A stretch of 64,000 bases of DNA from Camellia lanceoleosa (GCA_025200525.1 CM045760.1:46023932-46087931); one strand, 5' to 3'; positions 48,395 to 62,889 are shown, numbered from the stretch's first letter. A program made the numbers and translations. The notes: generated by a model not told the origin, from the sequence alone.

Positions 48395-49310
48395 CTCACA
48401 CCTTTGTTCCCCGGTTAAAACCTTCCCTCTCTCCGTATGAAATACGTTGAGATATGCTTGTTGGTTACACCTTTGTTCCCCGGTTAAAACCTTCGCTCTC
48501 TCCGTATGAAATACGTTGAGATATGCTTGTTGGTCACACCTTTGTTCCCCGGTTAAAACCTTCCCTCTCTCCGTATGAAATACGTTGAGATATGCTTGTT
48601 GGTCACACCTTTGTTCCCCGGTTAAAACCTTCCCTCTCTCCGTATGAAATACGTTGAGATATGCTTGTTGGTCACACCTTTGTTCCCCGGTTAAAACCTT
48701 CCCTCTCTCCGTATGAAATACGTTGAGATATGCTTGTTGGTCACACCTTTGTTCCCCGGTTAAAACCTTCCCTCTCTCCGTATGAAATACGTTGAGGTAT
48801 GCTTGTTGGTCACACCTCTGTTTCCCGGTTAAAACCTTCCCTCTCTCCGTATGAAAATCGTTGAGATATGCTTGTTGGTCACACCTTTGTTCCCCCGGTT
48901 AAAACCTTCCCTCTCTCCGTATGAAATACGTTGAGATATGCTTGTTGGTTACACCTTTGTTCCCGGTTAAAACCTTCCCTTCCCTCTCTCCGTATGAAAT
49001 ACGTTGAGATATGCTTGTTGGTTACACCTTTGTTCCCCGGTTAAAACCTTCCCTCTCTCCGTATGAAATACGTTGAGATACGCTTGTTGGTTACACCTTT
49101 GTTTCCCCGGTTAAAACCTTCCCTCTCTCCGTATGAAATACGTTGAGATACGCCTGTTGGTTACACCATTGTTCCCCGGTTAAAACCTTCCCTCTCTCCG
49201 TATGAAATACGTTGAGATACGCCTGTTGGTTACACCATTGTTCCCCGGTTAAAACCTTCCCTCTCTCCGTATGAAATACGTTGAGATACGTCTGTTGGTT
49301 ACACCATTTG
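48395..49310. repeat. 69-bp tandem repeats, copy B (about 13 units)
   Basis: Same units and same left-to-right series of variants as copy A. One unit near 48965 has a doubled CTTCCC. Confidence 0.95.
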
Positions 49311-50184
49311 TTTTTCTCCTCGGTTATAACCTCTATCCCAGGTTGCGTTGTGGACGCGCTGGGCGGTTGTTGTTTGGACCTCCTCTCACAATTTCAGCGT
49401 GGTTTCGGTGTCCGTTTCTCTTCTCACGATTTGGCGTGCTTAGAGTGTTTCTTTCCTTACGCGATTTCAGCGTGTTCGGAATTTATCTCACATTGCATTT
49501 TAGCCACTACATTACAATGCATTGCATGAAAGTCCAATTTTCAAACCGGCTTCGCGTAGCATATAAGTCCAAATTTTCGAACAGGCTTCGCGTAGCGTGT
49601 AAGTCCAATTATCAAAATCTTCCTGCATATCATTTTGCATCTTGCGCACCTCACCTGCACTTGTTAGTGCATTACATCGCGCTATCCTGCGCACCTTACC
49701 TGTATCACATTGCGATGCATTCACTCGCCGACACTGCGTGTGTCGAACTTTCGGAATCACAGGAATCGCATTGAATATATGTTGTTAGCATATTGTTCTT
49801 GTTGAATTTCTCTATTTTGCGAGCCGCGATATTGTATGTACGGTTCATTTGAGGAATTTGGTGCGACGAATCGCAGTATTGTATCTTCTCCGTGTGAGAC
49901 GCGGCGAGAATTGAATAATTTTCCGCATTCCTAAGCGCATGAGATGTAGTTGTTGCTTTGCATTCTTGCTTAAAACCGTTGCATCTATTCGTCAATACAC
50001 CTTCATTACTGACTTCTTTGCATGATCACTGGCTCTATGCATATCATTTGCATTTTGCCCCCCGCCTCACGCACACATACCTATTCATCTTGTATGTTTG
50101 TCTAAGTCTTGACCTTGTCAAAAATGGGTCGTCTCTAGGCTTTGACATTCACTCCCGTCATTGTTATGACTTAGGGATTACATC

Positions 50185-50196
50185 AAGAGGGGCAAC
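50185..50196 (+). other. Polypurine tract before LTR C
   Basis: AAGAGGGGCAAC directly followed by TGTAGACACC; the cleanest copy in the array. Confidence 0.8.
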
Positions 50197-50559
50197 TGTA
50201 GACACCCCATTTTTGACCGACCTTAAGACTCAGACGTCACCGATTGAGCGCTCGGTGATGTTGCATGCTGTGCTCGTTCAGAAGTCTCAGAGTCGCGGCC
50301 GTGCGCCCTGCCTCCGGACTATCGAACTCTCTTCTGTGCCCTGTCTCAGTTTGCGAACCAGGCTCGATTTTTCTCTGTTTTCTTTCCTGAGGGAAGGGAG
50401 TGGTCCCGTAGACTATCTCTCAGTGGCCGTAGGCCATTTTTCCCATTTCGGAGCCCGGTTCCCGGTTTTCGGAGCCGTTAGGCCGTGTGCCTCGGTTCGG
50501 GACCGCCCATCCATCTCCGATTTCTCCGGTTTTTGGCATGCATCTCATTTAATCCCATT

Positions 50560-51015
50560 TAAGGGACACTGGGGGCTCAGAAACCCACTTGAGCCAACAC
50601 CACTTAGGTGCCGTGACCCATTTTCGGATCGAACCACGCGGTTTGGCCCCGAGCATTCATTTTGCATCGATGTCTGTTCATTTTGGCGGAACACCTCTGT
50701 TAGTCCTTCCGGGGACACTGGGTCTCGAAACCCACTTCGACGAACACCACTTAGGTGCGGCGGCCCATTCGGGACCCCAAGCTGGCGGTTTTGGTCGAGC
50801 ATTCATTTCGCATCCGTTTTCTCCGGTTTTGGCGAGACCTCTGTTTAGTCCTTCCGAGGGACAGGGTCTCTGATACCCTTTCATGACCGAACACCACTTA
50901 GGTGCCGGCCCATTTCGGGACCCCACGCGGTTTTGGTCCCCGAGCTTTCGTTTTGCATTAGTTTTTGTTCAATTTTGGCAGGTACCTCTGTTTCATCATT
51001 CCGAGGAACAACTGC
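50560..51015. repeat. 160-bp tandem repeats in LTR C
   Basis: Units begin near 50562, 50712 and 50858, plus a decayed unit near 51003; shortened as in LTR B. Confidence 0.75.
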
Positions 51016-51065
51016 GGTCTCGGATGCCCACTTAGGTGGCGAACAAAATCTTTTCTTTTTGCCCT

Positions 51066-51111
51066 CAAAATATCTAGATATTTTGCCCTCAAAATATCTA
51101 GATATTTGAGG
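51066..51111. repeat. Twin palindrome in LTR C
   Basis: Same as in LTRs A, B and D. Confidence 0.9.
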
Positions 51112-52349
51112 CAAGATATTTCAACCCTTTTGGCCCTCCTTTTAAGCCCTCTCTCTTGTCCATTCCAGCAGCTGGCCGAACCTCATTTTGGGAGGGGAAA
51201 AAATCCTTCAAGAACACTTAAGCTTAAACCTCCATTTTCATAGCAAAAAAGCTCCAAATTTCTTCAAGTCTTGCATTATTTCTTCACCAACACCAAGCCT
51301 CACCATCTCCACTACCATTCCAGCAGCAAGGAAGTGTTTTTCAGAGGTTAAGAGTCAACAAATTCAAGTCAAGAAGCAAAGAAAGAAAGATCTTCAAGGG
51401 TAAGCATGTAAATCCCTTTTCTTGCATAATCTTGAATCAAATTTTTACCCTATTTCCTTTTGTTTTGGGGCTCCGACCCTACTGGTTTTAGGCTTATTTT
51501 GAGCCCTCTACAACTTTGTAGAAGGGCTCAACTTCATTAGTGTTTCCATGATATACTTGTTTCAATATACACCTTGAATGTCACAATCTTGAATGCTAGT
51601 TTTAGCCTCTTTGCATTTGTTTTTGGGGCTCCGACCCCTACTGGTTTTGGGCCTATTTTGAGCCCCTCTACAACATTGTAGAAGGGATCACCCTCATTGG
51701 GCCATACTATATACCACCTCTCTTGGAAATTCACTTGGGCCCTAAATCTTGCTCATTTTGTAGCCTTTTGTGCTTATGGTTTTGGCTCTTGGTCAGAGCT
51801 AAGAGGGGTCTTATTTTGACCCCCTTTACATGTTTCATCAAGAATGTTTAGCTATTTGGTGAATGCTTTACATACTTTTCATTGTAGCCCTCTTGGTGGC
51901 CATATTTTGCATGCTTTGTTAAGCTTATCTTTGTTCTGTTTTCGGCCATGCTCAGGCCTGAAAATAGTCTTAAAATGGGCTCCTCTTCAATGTTGTAGAA
52001 GGAAATTTTGTGGTTTGAATTTTTTATATACTACTTGCTTAACAAATCCCCTTATTTCCCCCATTTTTGCAAGCTTTTGTTTCCATACTTGTGATCATAA
52101 TTTGGCCATGTTTTGTGCTGGAAAAGTGCTATTTTTTGGGCTGCCTTGCTACTGTTCTTGCTGCCATAATCATATTTTGCATGTATAGCATGGCTATAGG
52201 CCATTTCGGGGCTTAATTTCGCATTTCGGGATGATTTCATGCTTGGTGTCATTTGAATTGTTTGAGGCTGTTTCCCCTTCATTTAGGTGCTGAAATATGG
52301 TTTGCATGCTTGCATATCATTCCCCTTGTCATTTCATCCCTTAATGCTT

Positions 52350-53550
52350 TGCCTCGATTTGGGTGCCCGTGTGCCCGCACTTCGAGGCCCCTCTTTTTTA
52401 TCCGACGGCAGCCTATGTGAGTGTGGTTGAGGCCCTCTCATGTTGGCGTAAGCCCAATTTGCATTTTCATGCTTCTTTATCATTGTCTCGTTTTGCGTGC
52501 ACTGTGTGCGCATTTCGAACACTTCTTTATCCGGCAACGGCCTATGTGAGTGTGGTTGAGGCCCTCTCATGTTGGCGTAAGCCCAATTTGCATTTTCATG
52601 CTTCTTTATCATTGTCTCGGTTTGCGTGCCGTGTGCCGCATTTGAGGCACTTCATTTATCGGCGGCCTATGTGAGTGTGGTTGAGGCCCTCTCATGTTGG
52701 CGTAAGCCCAATTGCATTTTCATGCTTGTATGCCATCGCCTCGGTTTTGCGTGCGGTGTGCCGCATTTCGAGGCACTTCATTTATCCGGCGGCTTATGTG
52801 AGTGGGTGAGGCCCTCTCATGTTAGCGTAAGCCCAGTCGCATTCAGTATGCCGTTTCATGCCTTGGGCCATTCCTCGGTTGTGTGTCCGTGTGCATGCAT
52901 TTCGAGGCACTCTTTTTATCAAGCGGCCTCCTATGTGAGTGGTGAGGCTCTCCCATGTTGGTGTAAGTCCATCGTGTCATTCCGTATGCCTTTTCATTGC
53001 ATTTCATCATCGCCTCGGTTTGCGCGCCTGTGGGCACGCGTTTCGAGGCACTTCGGTTTTATCCGATTTTTATCTTTCATCATCGCCTCGGTTTGCGCGC
53101 CTGTGGGCACGCGTTTCGAGGCACTTCGGTTTTATCCGATTTTCATCTTCATATCATCGCCTCGGTTTGCGCGCGCTTTGTAGGCACGCGTTTTGAAGCT
53201 GCCGGTTTATTCGATTTTCATCTTTCATCATCGCCTCGGTTTGCGCGCTGTGGCCGCAGCGTTTGGCACTGCCGGTTTATCGATTTTCATCTTTCATCAT
53301 TGCCTCGGTTTGCGTGCGCGTGTACGCATTTCGAGGCACCGGTTTATTCAATTTTCATCTTTCATCGCCGCCTCGGTTTTGCGCGCTGTAGACGCAGCGT
53401 TTGGCGCCGGTTTATCCGATTTTCATCTTCATATCATCGCCTCGGTTTGCGTGCGCGTGTGCACGCATTTCGAGGCACCGATTTACCCGATTTGCATTTC
53501 ATATCATCGCCTCGATTTGTGTGCCCGTGTGCCGCATCTTTTCGGCGTCT
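52350..53550. repeat. Hairpin-repeat array in LTR C, heavily altered
   Basis: The same 134-bp and 75-bp units as in A and B, but many cores are changed (for example GCGCGCTGTGGCCGCAGCG), so that pairing arms are lost in several units. Units at 52997-53150 are clean. Confidence 0.8.
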
Positions 53551-55124
53551 CATTCATCTCATTTTCATAGCATTGAGCATGCTAGGTTGTATATTAGTTG
53601 CATTTCATGCATATCATGCATATCGCCACGGAAGCGAGGTACATTAGAACTCGATTCCTCTACATTCATCCTATATTGAGTTGTGCAATCCGATCCCTCG
53701 GCCATCATGCATCGATATCGTGATTGGTGGCACGAGGATCGAGGCATGCATATATTTGTGAAATACTTTGTTGTGCCCTTTTCACATTATCATTGCGGCA
53801 AAATCGAGTTAGCAACTTTTGAATCCGTGGCGCATTTAGAAATATTGCAAGCGAGGCTAATCGGGGCATCGGTGGATTTCCGTGCGAGCGACCAACAGAC
53901 ATCTATCGAAGCGAGGCGATCCACGGCTTGCACGCCCGATTTACGCTTTTATTAATTTGTCAATTAATTAGGAATTTGTATATTTATTTGATTGTAATAT
54001 TCTTTCATTTGGAGTGCATATTATTATTTATTCGGACCCTCTGCGAGGCATAAATGTAATAAGGGTGGGTGAGTGTGATGTATGTCTTCCAACCCCCATT
54101 TCTTTCTCCCTTTTATTTACCCTTCGATGGTTAGATATAGGGCATATTTCAATTAGCATCTGATGTAATGACATGTTTGCATCATTCATCTGTTTTGCAT
54201 GCAGGCTCGGCGCATCATACAAACTGCATCGTATTTCAATTCCAAGTTGAATATGTGATATTTGTTGTATTCCATATGCCATCTTTACAATAGCGAGCCT
54301 ACTATAGTTGCATTTTTGCATGTGTTGCATTAGGCATTCTGTATATTTTAGGATCATGCATGATTTCTAATAAGTTTTTTGTTTTGGCTCGAAGTACTCG
54401 GTGAGTTGTTATGCTTTAGCATCCTTGCAGCGTGTGAGTGTTGCCATGAATAGCATGCTTACCATGAGGCTATGTGCTTATGTGATATAAGCGCCTTGAA
54501 TGCACTGTGGGTGGAGGTTGAGTTATCTGAATTGGGACAATTCATCAAGCTGTTTGTTTTAAGCCCACTAGATAGTGGCAAAATCATGTTTTCTAAGCCC
54601 ACGAGGGTGGCAAATCCGCATTTTAGCCTACCTGCGGGTAGCACCATCAAACCATTTTCAAATAAACAAACATGAAATGTTTTGTTCCAATTCAGACGGC
54701 CCAGTCTATACTTGTTTGCTGCGAGCATCACATAGTAACCTAGGCTAATAATCGGAATAAGAGCATACAATGTTTTCAAAAACAGATATCATGGTTAGTA
54801 GAGGCCGGTTTTTGACCGGGCGAGAGGGGGTGCTCACGATGTGACCTTCCCTAATCGTACCCAAGTTCCCGAGCCAACTTTGGTGATGACGGACACGTGG
54901 CCTTTTGGCACCGAGTCAGGGTTTCCTAAATTTCCCATTTTAAAAATATTTAGGTGGCGACTCTGTTATTTGGCAAAGCAGTCCATGTTTGGCACTTCTT
55001 TCAAAAAATCTGTTTTCCTTCAAAACGATTTGCCGGATTTGGACTCTTTGGTTCAAGATTTAGAACCACAACAAAATCGAGTCCGAACTGTAGCGAGGTC
55101 CCTCGCGGGCGTTGTTACAGTTTC

Positions 55125-55142
55125 TGGCGACTCTGCTGGGGA
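55125..55142 (+). other. Primer-binding site of copy C
   Basis: TGGCGACTCTGCTGGGGA, same position and sequence as in copy B. Confidence 0.75.
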
Positions 55143-55984
55143 TTTAGAGAACTTGACTCGAACTCATGATATCTGCTTTTGACTATATTTGTGTGTTTCT
55201 TTGCATTGCATTTGCATTGGTGCGCCTAGGACACCGTGTTTGCCATCTGCTATTCTGGCGGTTTCTTGGGAGGCTTGTCTTGTCAAGGCATGTCCATAAG
55301 GTGACGGATTCTGCCGATGTATGGGAACACAAACCCCGGTTTTACCGGGGCACCCTTTTTGACCATTCGACCTAGTGCATATTCGGATCCATAGTGACCA
55401 TTCCAAACTAGGACAGGTTGCTTACCCGTTTATAGGTTGTTTGAGACCGCTGCGTGCGTAGTGAAACCCTAGTTCTTGACAAAATAGGACAGGGAAACCC
55501 TACCCCAACATAGGGGTGTTTTGGCTCTCACTTATCTGTTATGTGCTTGTTAGAGTGCGTCTCTATAGGGAATGCATGTATCAGTTTACAAGTTTGAGCA
55601 TGAGGCCTGCGGGCACCAATTCAGTATTTTGGGTATCAGGCCTACGGGCATCAGTATTTGGTGGAATCAGTTTACGAGGGTATCGACTTCTGGCGGAATT
55701 TTGGGCGAAATTGATGAGGCACACTCATTCAACTATACTCGTGTCTGTTGAATTAAATCGGTGAGATCTTTGCATGTTTTCTCTTTTGCTAGGTAGTTGG
55801 AACCATAGCTTGAAGGCTTCAATATCCCTCGAGTACATTGGACTTGTCTTGATAGGCTTTGTTAGGTCGAAGATTGATTCAAGGGCAACCGATTTTCCTT
55901 CGCCCGATGATAAGGCAAAAAGGGCGAACGGGGTTCATTTGTGCATCGATCCGGCGATCACCGATCACATCATCGATGGGCCGT

Positions 55985-57323
55985 GATGGCACAAGGTTCG
56001 GAAGAATTTGTGGCTATGATAGCAGTGTCAAATCGTGAAGCGCCATGCGGTGAGACGATGTTAACGCCGCGCCCATCTGGGGCATCTGTCTCACAACCAG
56101 CCAGCCCAGCCCGAGCTCAGGGTAGATTTTTCACCCCCCTCTATATGAGCCTAACCAGTGCATTCAAAGTCCTGATGGAAAAAGGCCACCTCAAACCCCT
56201 TAATCCTCAACCTTTGCCAAATCCACTCCCTGCCAAACACAACCCCAGCAAATACTGTGTATATCATCGACAGCGCGGCCATGGTACCGATGGTTGTTAT
56301 CGCCTTCGTCATGAGATCCAGAATCTCATTGACAACCGGACAATAGCTCCATTTCAAAACCCCAAGGACCAAGTACCTCATCCACATCCCAACCTCAGCC
56401 ATACACTGCCACCCACCTACAACCTCAGTATATTCCCCCCGACCCATATACTCAAGCCCGAGATGTTTATCCCAGAAAGCATGGGCTTAAGCACGATAGA
56501 TGCATCGTGAACCCCAATCATCTCAAATCGGTGAGCCTACTACTTACGGTGATGAGGATGATCAAAGATCTTCAAAGCGTGGCGAGATCTAACCTTTGGA
56601 GTTTTGGCGCCATCATCAACCGCATCTCATACCGGGGAGTTCGTGTCAAAAGGCTCCCCGATCTTGGAGCAGGCAGTATTTGAGAATGCCAATCCCTTGG
56701 CAAGGTAAAAGGCAAGTGGAAAGAACAAGATAGGGGCGGACATGGTTCCCCATGAGCATCTTCTGATGGCTGTTGAGGCTTTGAAAGCCGAGGGACTGAA
56801 CAAAGAGCAAGTCCTCGCAGTTGTTGCAAAAACTGTGGATGACACTTTTGCCGCTCAAGTCGGGGGGAGTTTGAATCAAGGGGCAAGCCGGGAGAAGGGT
56901 CGTTGTATCAGAAACGTTCCTTTCAGCTATAATCCTCCATTCGGAAGAAATCAGCAAGCCAGGCCAGCACCTGCCAATCTCTCTGTTGGTGCGTCCAGCA
57001 AAAATCCACAAACCCAGAAGTACCAACCCCGAGGTTGGAGGGTCTTCCATGCCCTCCACATGCCTTTGTCGAAAGCTTTCCAAATCCTTGTAGGACAAGG
57101 CCATCTCAAACCCCTTGAGCCTCGGCCTCTCCCGAACCCTCTTCTGGCTACACATGGCCTTCTACCCGATCTTCTTGCGTACCATCGACAAAGCCGGCCA
57201 TACTCTTGACGTCTTCGCCATGAAGTACAAGATCTATTTGACAACGGAGCTGTCCTCCCGCCAAGCTCTGCAAAGTCTATTGGCACTGGATCGGTGAACT
57301 TGGGGATAAGACGATGTGATTAG
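55985..57323 (+). pseudogene. Gag-like frame of copy C, broken
   Basis: Module 1 is intact (KYCVYHRQRGHGTDGC). The frame breaks near 56503 (one extra base), in 56540-56590 and at 56700-56710, and the second knuckle near 57150-57210 is scrambled. The stretch 56740-57140 is almost the same as in copy A. Confidence 0.65.
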
Positions 57324-58439
57324 GGGGATGAACCAGCTGCGGGTGGCACTCGATTAACTCCAAGACGTGAGAATGGCATGCACTGTTTTGAGCAATGTAC
57401 AAATGCTGTTAATTTTGCTTTCTGACCTGGGTATTGGGTCAGTCTTGTCTTTTTGGATTGAGTCAGTCCTTTCATCTTGAGTCGGTGGAGTCTGTCTTGT
57501 TGTATCGAGTCGGTCTGTTGTATAAGTCGGTGATTAGGGGTGTTACCTCGAGCGTCACCATTTTGCTTTGCATTTGTCTTTTTGCTTTGTTACGAGTGCA
57601 TTTACGCGAGCCAGTTATGCCAACAGATTTTGAATGAAACAGCAGTGTTTTTCACACGCTCACGTTTGCTTCTGCCGTGTGCTAGTTATGCCGGGATTTG
57701 AATGAAATGGCAGTGCATTCCACCTGCTCTCTTGTGCCTTGAAGTCATTGTAATGACCTGAGTTTTTTTCAAAACTTTTTTTTTGAACACTGCGGTGAAA
57801 ACAAAGAGGGAGGAATTCCTCGGGATTTGCAAAACTTTGATCAACTGAGAGAAAGAGAGGCGTGCTAAGCCCTTAATGAATGAAATCATGCTTGTTAGCG
57901 AGTGATCTTGAGAAGAACCTCGCTTGATCCAGTTGGTTTCTGCTTGTCTTGGTATGACGATTTGTCGCTTTCTTAAAACTTTCAAAAATGTTTTCTTGGT
58001 TCTGCGAAGACATGTGTGGAATCGCTCTTGAGATTGTGCAGCTTAGGATCGCTCTCAGCCTCGAGACTCAACCCTTCTACTTTCAACACCTTGAACTCAG
58101 ATTCAGAATGTTCAATGGTCAACTACAATGTAAGGCCTGTGTGGCTAGATTTGAAGCAGCCCTCGAACATGAGGCACCAAAGTTAGATCAAGAAGGTCAG
58201 ACCTCATCAGAAGAAGCTTGCAAGGCTAGAGCAGAAGCACCCCTCGAACTAAAGGCAAAAAAATATCCATGTGCTCGAAGAGCCAAAGGTGGATCTTTCC
58301 GCAAGTCAATACAATGACCACTCTCACGGATCTGAGAGGGCTTCAATCTCAAAACCATTTGGCATGGACTTGTTACACTTTTTTACCCTTTGAGAGGATC
58401 GCTGGGCGGAAAACCCGGAAGGGCGACCCAGGCAAAAGT

Positions 58440-58605
58440 TAGAGCGAAGAAAAGAATGAAAAAAAAAATGCAAAGATACAAAAATTCAAATAGGCAAGAA
58501 AAAAAAAAAAGAAGAAAAAGAACAAAAAAAAAAGAAGAAATGCAAAACAAAAAAAGAAAAGATGAAAAAGAAAAAAGAATTGAAAAGAAAAGAAGAACAA
58601 AGCTC
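58440..58605. repeat. Purine tract, copy C
   Basis: Like 33058-33225, one A shorter in one run. Confidence 0.85.
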
Positions 58606-58872
58606 GCAAGGTCGAAAACCTGCAACGGGCGCCTTGGCAAAAGTTAGAGCCTGAAAAGGAGAGGTTAATACACGAGTGTACCTTAACCTGAACTACGTAA
58701 GGCTTGATTCCCATTTTTGGGATCGTGAGCAACTTCATCTTGAAGTCGGTAGTAAAACACTCAATCGATTGTGTCCATGCAATGGTTTTGATCATCTTTG
58801 TTTTCTCTGTATCGAGGATTTGGTTTTGTTAAATCGCTCTGTGGGTGACTACAATGCGTTGCGGCATCATCA

Positions 58873-59025
58873 AACAAGGGCAACTTTTACATTGCCGTTC
58901 GATCTTCTTGCGCCATTCAAACAAGGGCAACTTTCGTTGCCATTCAATGCGCCACTTGATTGCCGTTCAAACAAGGGGCAACTTTCCGTTGCCATGCAGC
59001 TCTCTCCAAGCAAGGGGTAGTTTTC
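58873..59025. repeat. Polypurine-tract-like repeats, copy C
   Basis: The first two units have lost single bases (CAAACAAGGGCAAC); the last full unit (58965-58990) is regular. Confidence 0.7.
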
Positions 59026-60281
59026 CTCCATATTCGAGGTTGTGCATCTCAAGAGTGGGTTCTATGCTCGTTGAGCAAGTGGCCGTTTGCAAAAATAGCT
59101 TTTGAGAATTTTTACTAAGGCTGATTAATTCTCTCGAAAATTATCCCATTTTTCCAAAATTGGACCATTTCTTGGACCCGAAAAAGAAAAATTTTCAGTG
59201 CTCATAGCCTGACTTGTATGATTTCAAATCAAAAATTGAACAAGCATGTTAATCTAACTCTCATTTTGGTCAAATTTTTTTTTTTAGGAGAAAACCAAAA
59301 TAAAAAAATGGTCAAAATGATGAACTAGGGGCACAGTTGAGTCAGGTTCTCTGTCTTTTTCCCCGTTATCAACATACTTGCCAAGAAGGGCACTCTACAC
59401 CGACAAAGGCACAAGCGAAGAGGCACAAGAGGGCAAAAAGCTCTCTCATCCTCCGACCAGCGAAGTATCAAGCCAAGTGCGAAGCACAAACTGGAATGGA
59501 TCAATATATTCCCATTCCCTCATCTGGGTAGATCTAACCATGTCCAAACTCCCCAGCAGGGCATCATCGATCGATGTCAGCCGCAGATCCGCTTCACACC
59601 CAATTGTAGCGCAGTCCCTCTGTGGGAGAAACTCACTGTTGTGAACAAGAAAGAGAATCTAGCAGAATGCTAGGGGCGAGAACCCACCACTTGCTGTTTA
59701 TCCATCAACCACCCGGGGAGGATTGAAAAATGAGAGATTAAAGAATAGAGATGTGCGATGAGAGGAAAAGTGAGGAAAGGGATTTTTCGGAAAAAGCGAG
59801 CTTGAGGGCGAGTGATGTGAGAATCACAAATGAAAGGGTGGGAAACACTACCGGTGAAACAGGCTCCTGTGCATGTCGTGTCTTTTTGTTTGTCTCGTTT
59901 TTGGTTTTGAGTCGTTTTGAGTGTCAACGGATGTGTTTAGGTTGTTTACCTTTTGTTTTTCGTTGTTGAGTCTTTTTCGCTGTGTTCAGTTGTAGGCTCA
60001 ATACCCGGTCGAGAACTCATCTTCTCAATTTCAAAAATAAAATCGTTTTGTGCTCCGAGTGCCGTGCCGTTCTCCACATTTGTGCAAAATAGAATTTGTT
60101 CTTTCATAAAAGCGAGGTCCACCCCCGATAAGTGTGAACAGTAGAACCAGGACCTATCTGAAGCTATGAGTTTCGGGCTGCAAAGCAAAAGCAAAAGAGG
60201 AAAATATCGGGCATCTGAGTTTGTTCCGGCATCAGTAAGTTCCGAGATTGCACCCCGTGTGTACCTCTTCAGGTCTTGCCA

Positions 60282-60560
60282 ATGTTCCGAAATGTGAGTG
60301 TGCCTCTACCTCAAGCTCAAAATCAAGTCTACTTCAAGCCAGAATGGCGATCAGAAGTGCTCTCCCTGAGTACCATTCCCTGCCAGAGGCATCTTGGACG
60401 TGTTTGCGATGAGTTCCTAGGAGACCAACTGCGACGGTGGAAACTAGAGTTCGAATGGCCGTGGCCTAGAACGCAAAGGTTCGGGATTTCCGAGACTAAA
60501 GTCTGGTTTAAATACCCAGAGGCGCGCCCTCGGCTTGAAATCTGTATGGAAGCCCCATAG
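60282..60560 (+). CDS. Small conserved frame of unknown function (copy C)
   Basis: Encodes the same 92 residues as 34926-35204, from the same ATG context. Function unknown; coding status unproven. Confidence 0.35.
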   Translation: MFRNVSVPLPQAQNQVYFKPEWRSEVLSLSTIPCQRHLGRVCDEFLGDQLRRWKLEFEWPWPRTQRFGISETKVWFKYPEARPRLEICMEAP

Positions 60561-61041
60561 GTTGAGATAGCATGTATGCACCTCAATTCTGGATACTGAA
60601 CCAACCTAGTCTGTCACCCCGTTGGAGAATAGGGAAAGTTGTGAGTATGATCAGGAAGACAAGCGGCAGCCGTGGCTCCTACATGCAGATATTGTTACTT
60701 GTTAGCATTCCAAAGCCTTTGTACTACGAGTTCAAGGTAAAGTGTTCGAAGAGCACGAGGGGAGATCCCCATCAGAGTAGAGCGGTTCACCGCCACTCAC
60801 CTCATGAGGTGCTTTCTAAAGCGCCGCTTTGTCTATTTATTGCTTTCCGTAAGCATCATGCATTGTATTGCATTGTACCTATCAAGTTTCTTTCTCATTT
60901 CACCCAATATATCAATCATACTTGTTCACTAAGTGCATCTGTCACACTTCGTGTTTGCCTTTAGTATATCTATCATACTTGTTCACATAGTGTATCTATC
61001 ACACACTCGCTTTGTCTATTTTGCGTATCAATCACACACAC

Positions 61042-62010
61042 TCACACCTTTGTTCCCCGGTTAAAACCTTCCCTCTCTCCGTATGAAATACGTTGAGATA
61101 TGCTTGTTGGTTACACCTTTGTTCCCCGGTTAAAACCTTCGCTCTCTCCGTATGAAATACGTTGAGATATGCTTGTTGGTCACACCTTTGTTCCCCGGTT
61201 AAAACCTTCCCTCTCTCCGTATGAAATACGTTGAGATATGCTTGTTGGTCACACCTTTGTTCCCCGGTTAAAACCTTCTCTCTCTCCGTATGAAATCGTT
61301 GAGATATGCTTGTTGGTCACACCTTTGTTCCCCGGTTAAAACCTTCCCTCTCTCCGTATGAAATCGTTGAGATATGCTTGTTAGTCACACCTTTGTTCCC
61401 CGGTTAAAACCTTCCCTCTCTCCGTATGAAATCGTTGAGATATGCTTGTTGGTCACACCTTTGTTCCCCGGTTAAAACCTTCCCTCTCTCCGTATGAAAT
61501 ACGTTGAGATATGCTTGTTGGTCACACCTTTGTTTCCGGTTAAAACCTTCCTCTCTCCGTATGAAATCGTTGAGATATGCTTGTTGGTCACACCTTTGTT
61601 CCCCGGTTAAAACCTTCCCTCTCTCCGTATTAAATACGTTGAGATATGCTTGTTGGTTACACCTTTGTTCCCCGGTTAAAACCTTCCCTCTCTCCGTATG
61701 AAATCGTTGAGATATGCTTGTTGGTTACACCTTTGTTCCCGGTTAAAACCTTCCCTCTCTCCGTATGAAATACGTTGAGATCGCTTGTTGGTTACACCTT
61801 TGTTTCCCCGGTTAAAACCTTCCCTCTCTCCGTATGAAATACATTGAGATACCTTTATTGGTTACACCATTGTTCCCGGTTAAAACCTTCCCTCTCTCCG
61901 TATGAAATCGTTGAGATCGCTATTGGTTACACCATTGTTCCCCGGTTAAAACCTTCCCTCTCCGTATGAAATACGTTGAGATCGTCTGTTGGTTACACCA
62001 TTTGTTTTTC
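61042..62010. repeat. 69-bp tandem repeats, copy C (about 14 units)
   Basis: Same units as in A and B. Several have GAAATCGTTGAG in place of GAAATACGTTGAG, a two-base loss that recurs in non-adjacent units. Confidence 0.95.
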
Positions 62011-62878
62011 TCCTCGGTTATAACCTCTATCGAGGTTGCGTTGTGGGCCTTACTGGCGGTTGTTGTTGGACCTCCTCTCACAATTTCGGCGTGGTTTGAT
62101 GTCGTTTCTCTTCTCACGATTTCAGCGTGGTTAGAGTGTTTCTTTCCTTCTGCGATTTCGGCGTGTTGAATTTATCTCACATTGCATTTTAGCCACTACA
62201 TTACAATGCATTGCATGAAAGTCAATTTTCAAACCGGCGTAGCATATAAGTCCAAATTTTTGAGCGAGCTTGGCGTGGCGTGTAAGTCAATTATCAAAAT
62301 CTTCACGCATATCATTTTGCATCTTGCGCACCTCACGCACTTGTTAGTGCATTACATCGCGCTATCCTGCGCACCTTACCATATCACATTGCGATGCATT
62401 CACTTTCGCCGACACCTTGCGTGTGTCGAACTTCGGAATCACAGAATCGCATTGAATATATGTTGTTAGCATATTGTTCTTGTTGAATTTCTCTATTTTG
62501 CGAGCCGCGATATTGTATGTACGGTTCATTTGAAATTTGGTGCGACCCAGACGAATCAGCAGGTATTGTATCTTCTCCGTGTGAGACGCGACGAGAATTG
62601 AATAATTTTCCGCATTCCTAACTGCATGAGATGTAGTTGTTGCTTTGCATTCTTGCTTAAAACCGTTGCATCTATTCGTCAATACCTGCTTCATTACAGC
62701 TTGCTGCATTTGCATGATCACCTGGCTCTATGCATATCATTTGCATTTTGCCCCTGCCTACGGGCACACATACCTATTCATCTTGTATGTTTGTCTAAGT
62801 CTTCGGCCTTGTCAAAAATGGGTCGTCTCTAGGCTTTGACATTCACTCCCGTCATTGTTATGACTTCCGAGTTCTGTC

Positions 62879-62889
62879 AAGAGGGCAAA
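62879..62889 (+). other. Damaged polypurine tract before LTR D
   Basis: Reads AAGAGGGCAAA where LTR C has AAGAGGGGCAAC. Confidence 0.5.

Larger units (their letters stand above)
50197..55119 (+). mobile_element. LTR C of the array (4.92 kb)
   Basis: TGTAGACACC to GTTGTTACA. The first 390 bases and 51060-52220 are clean; 50580-50930 and 52220-53960 are rich in short changes against A and B. Confidence 0.85.
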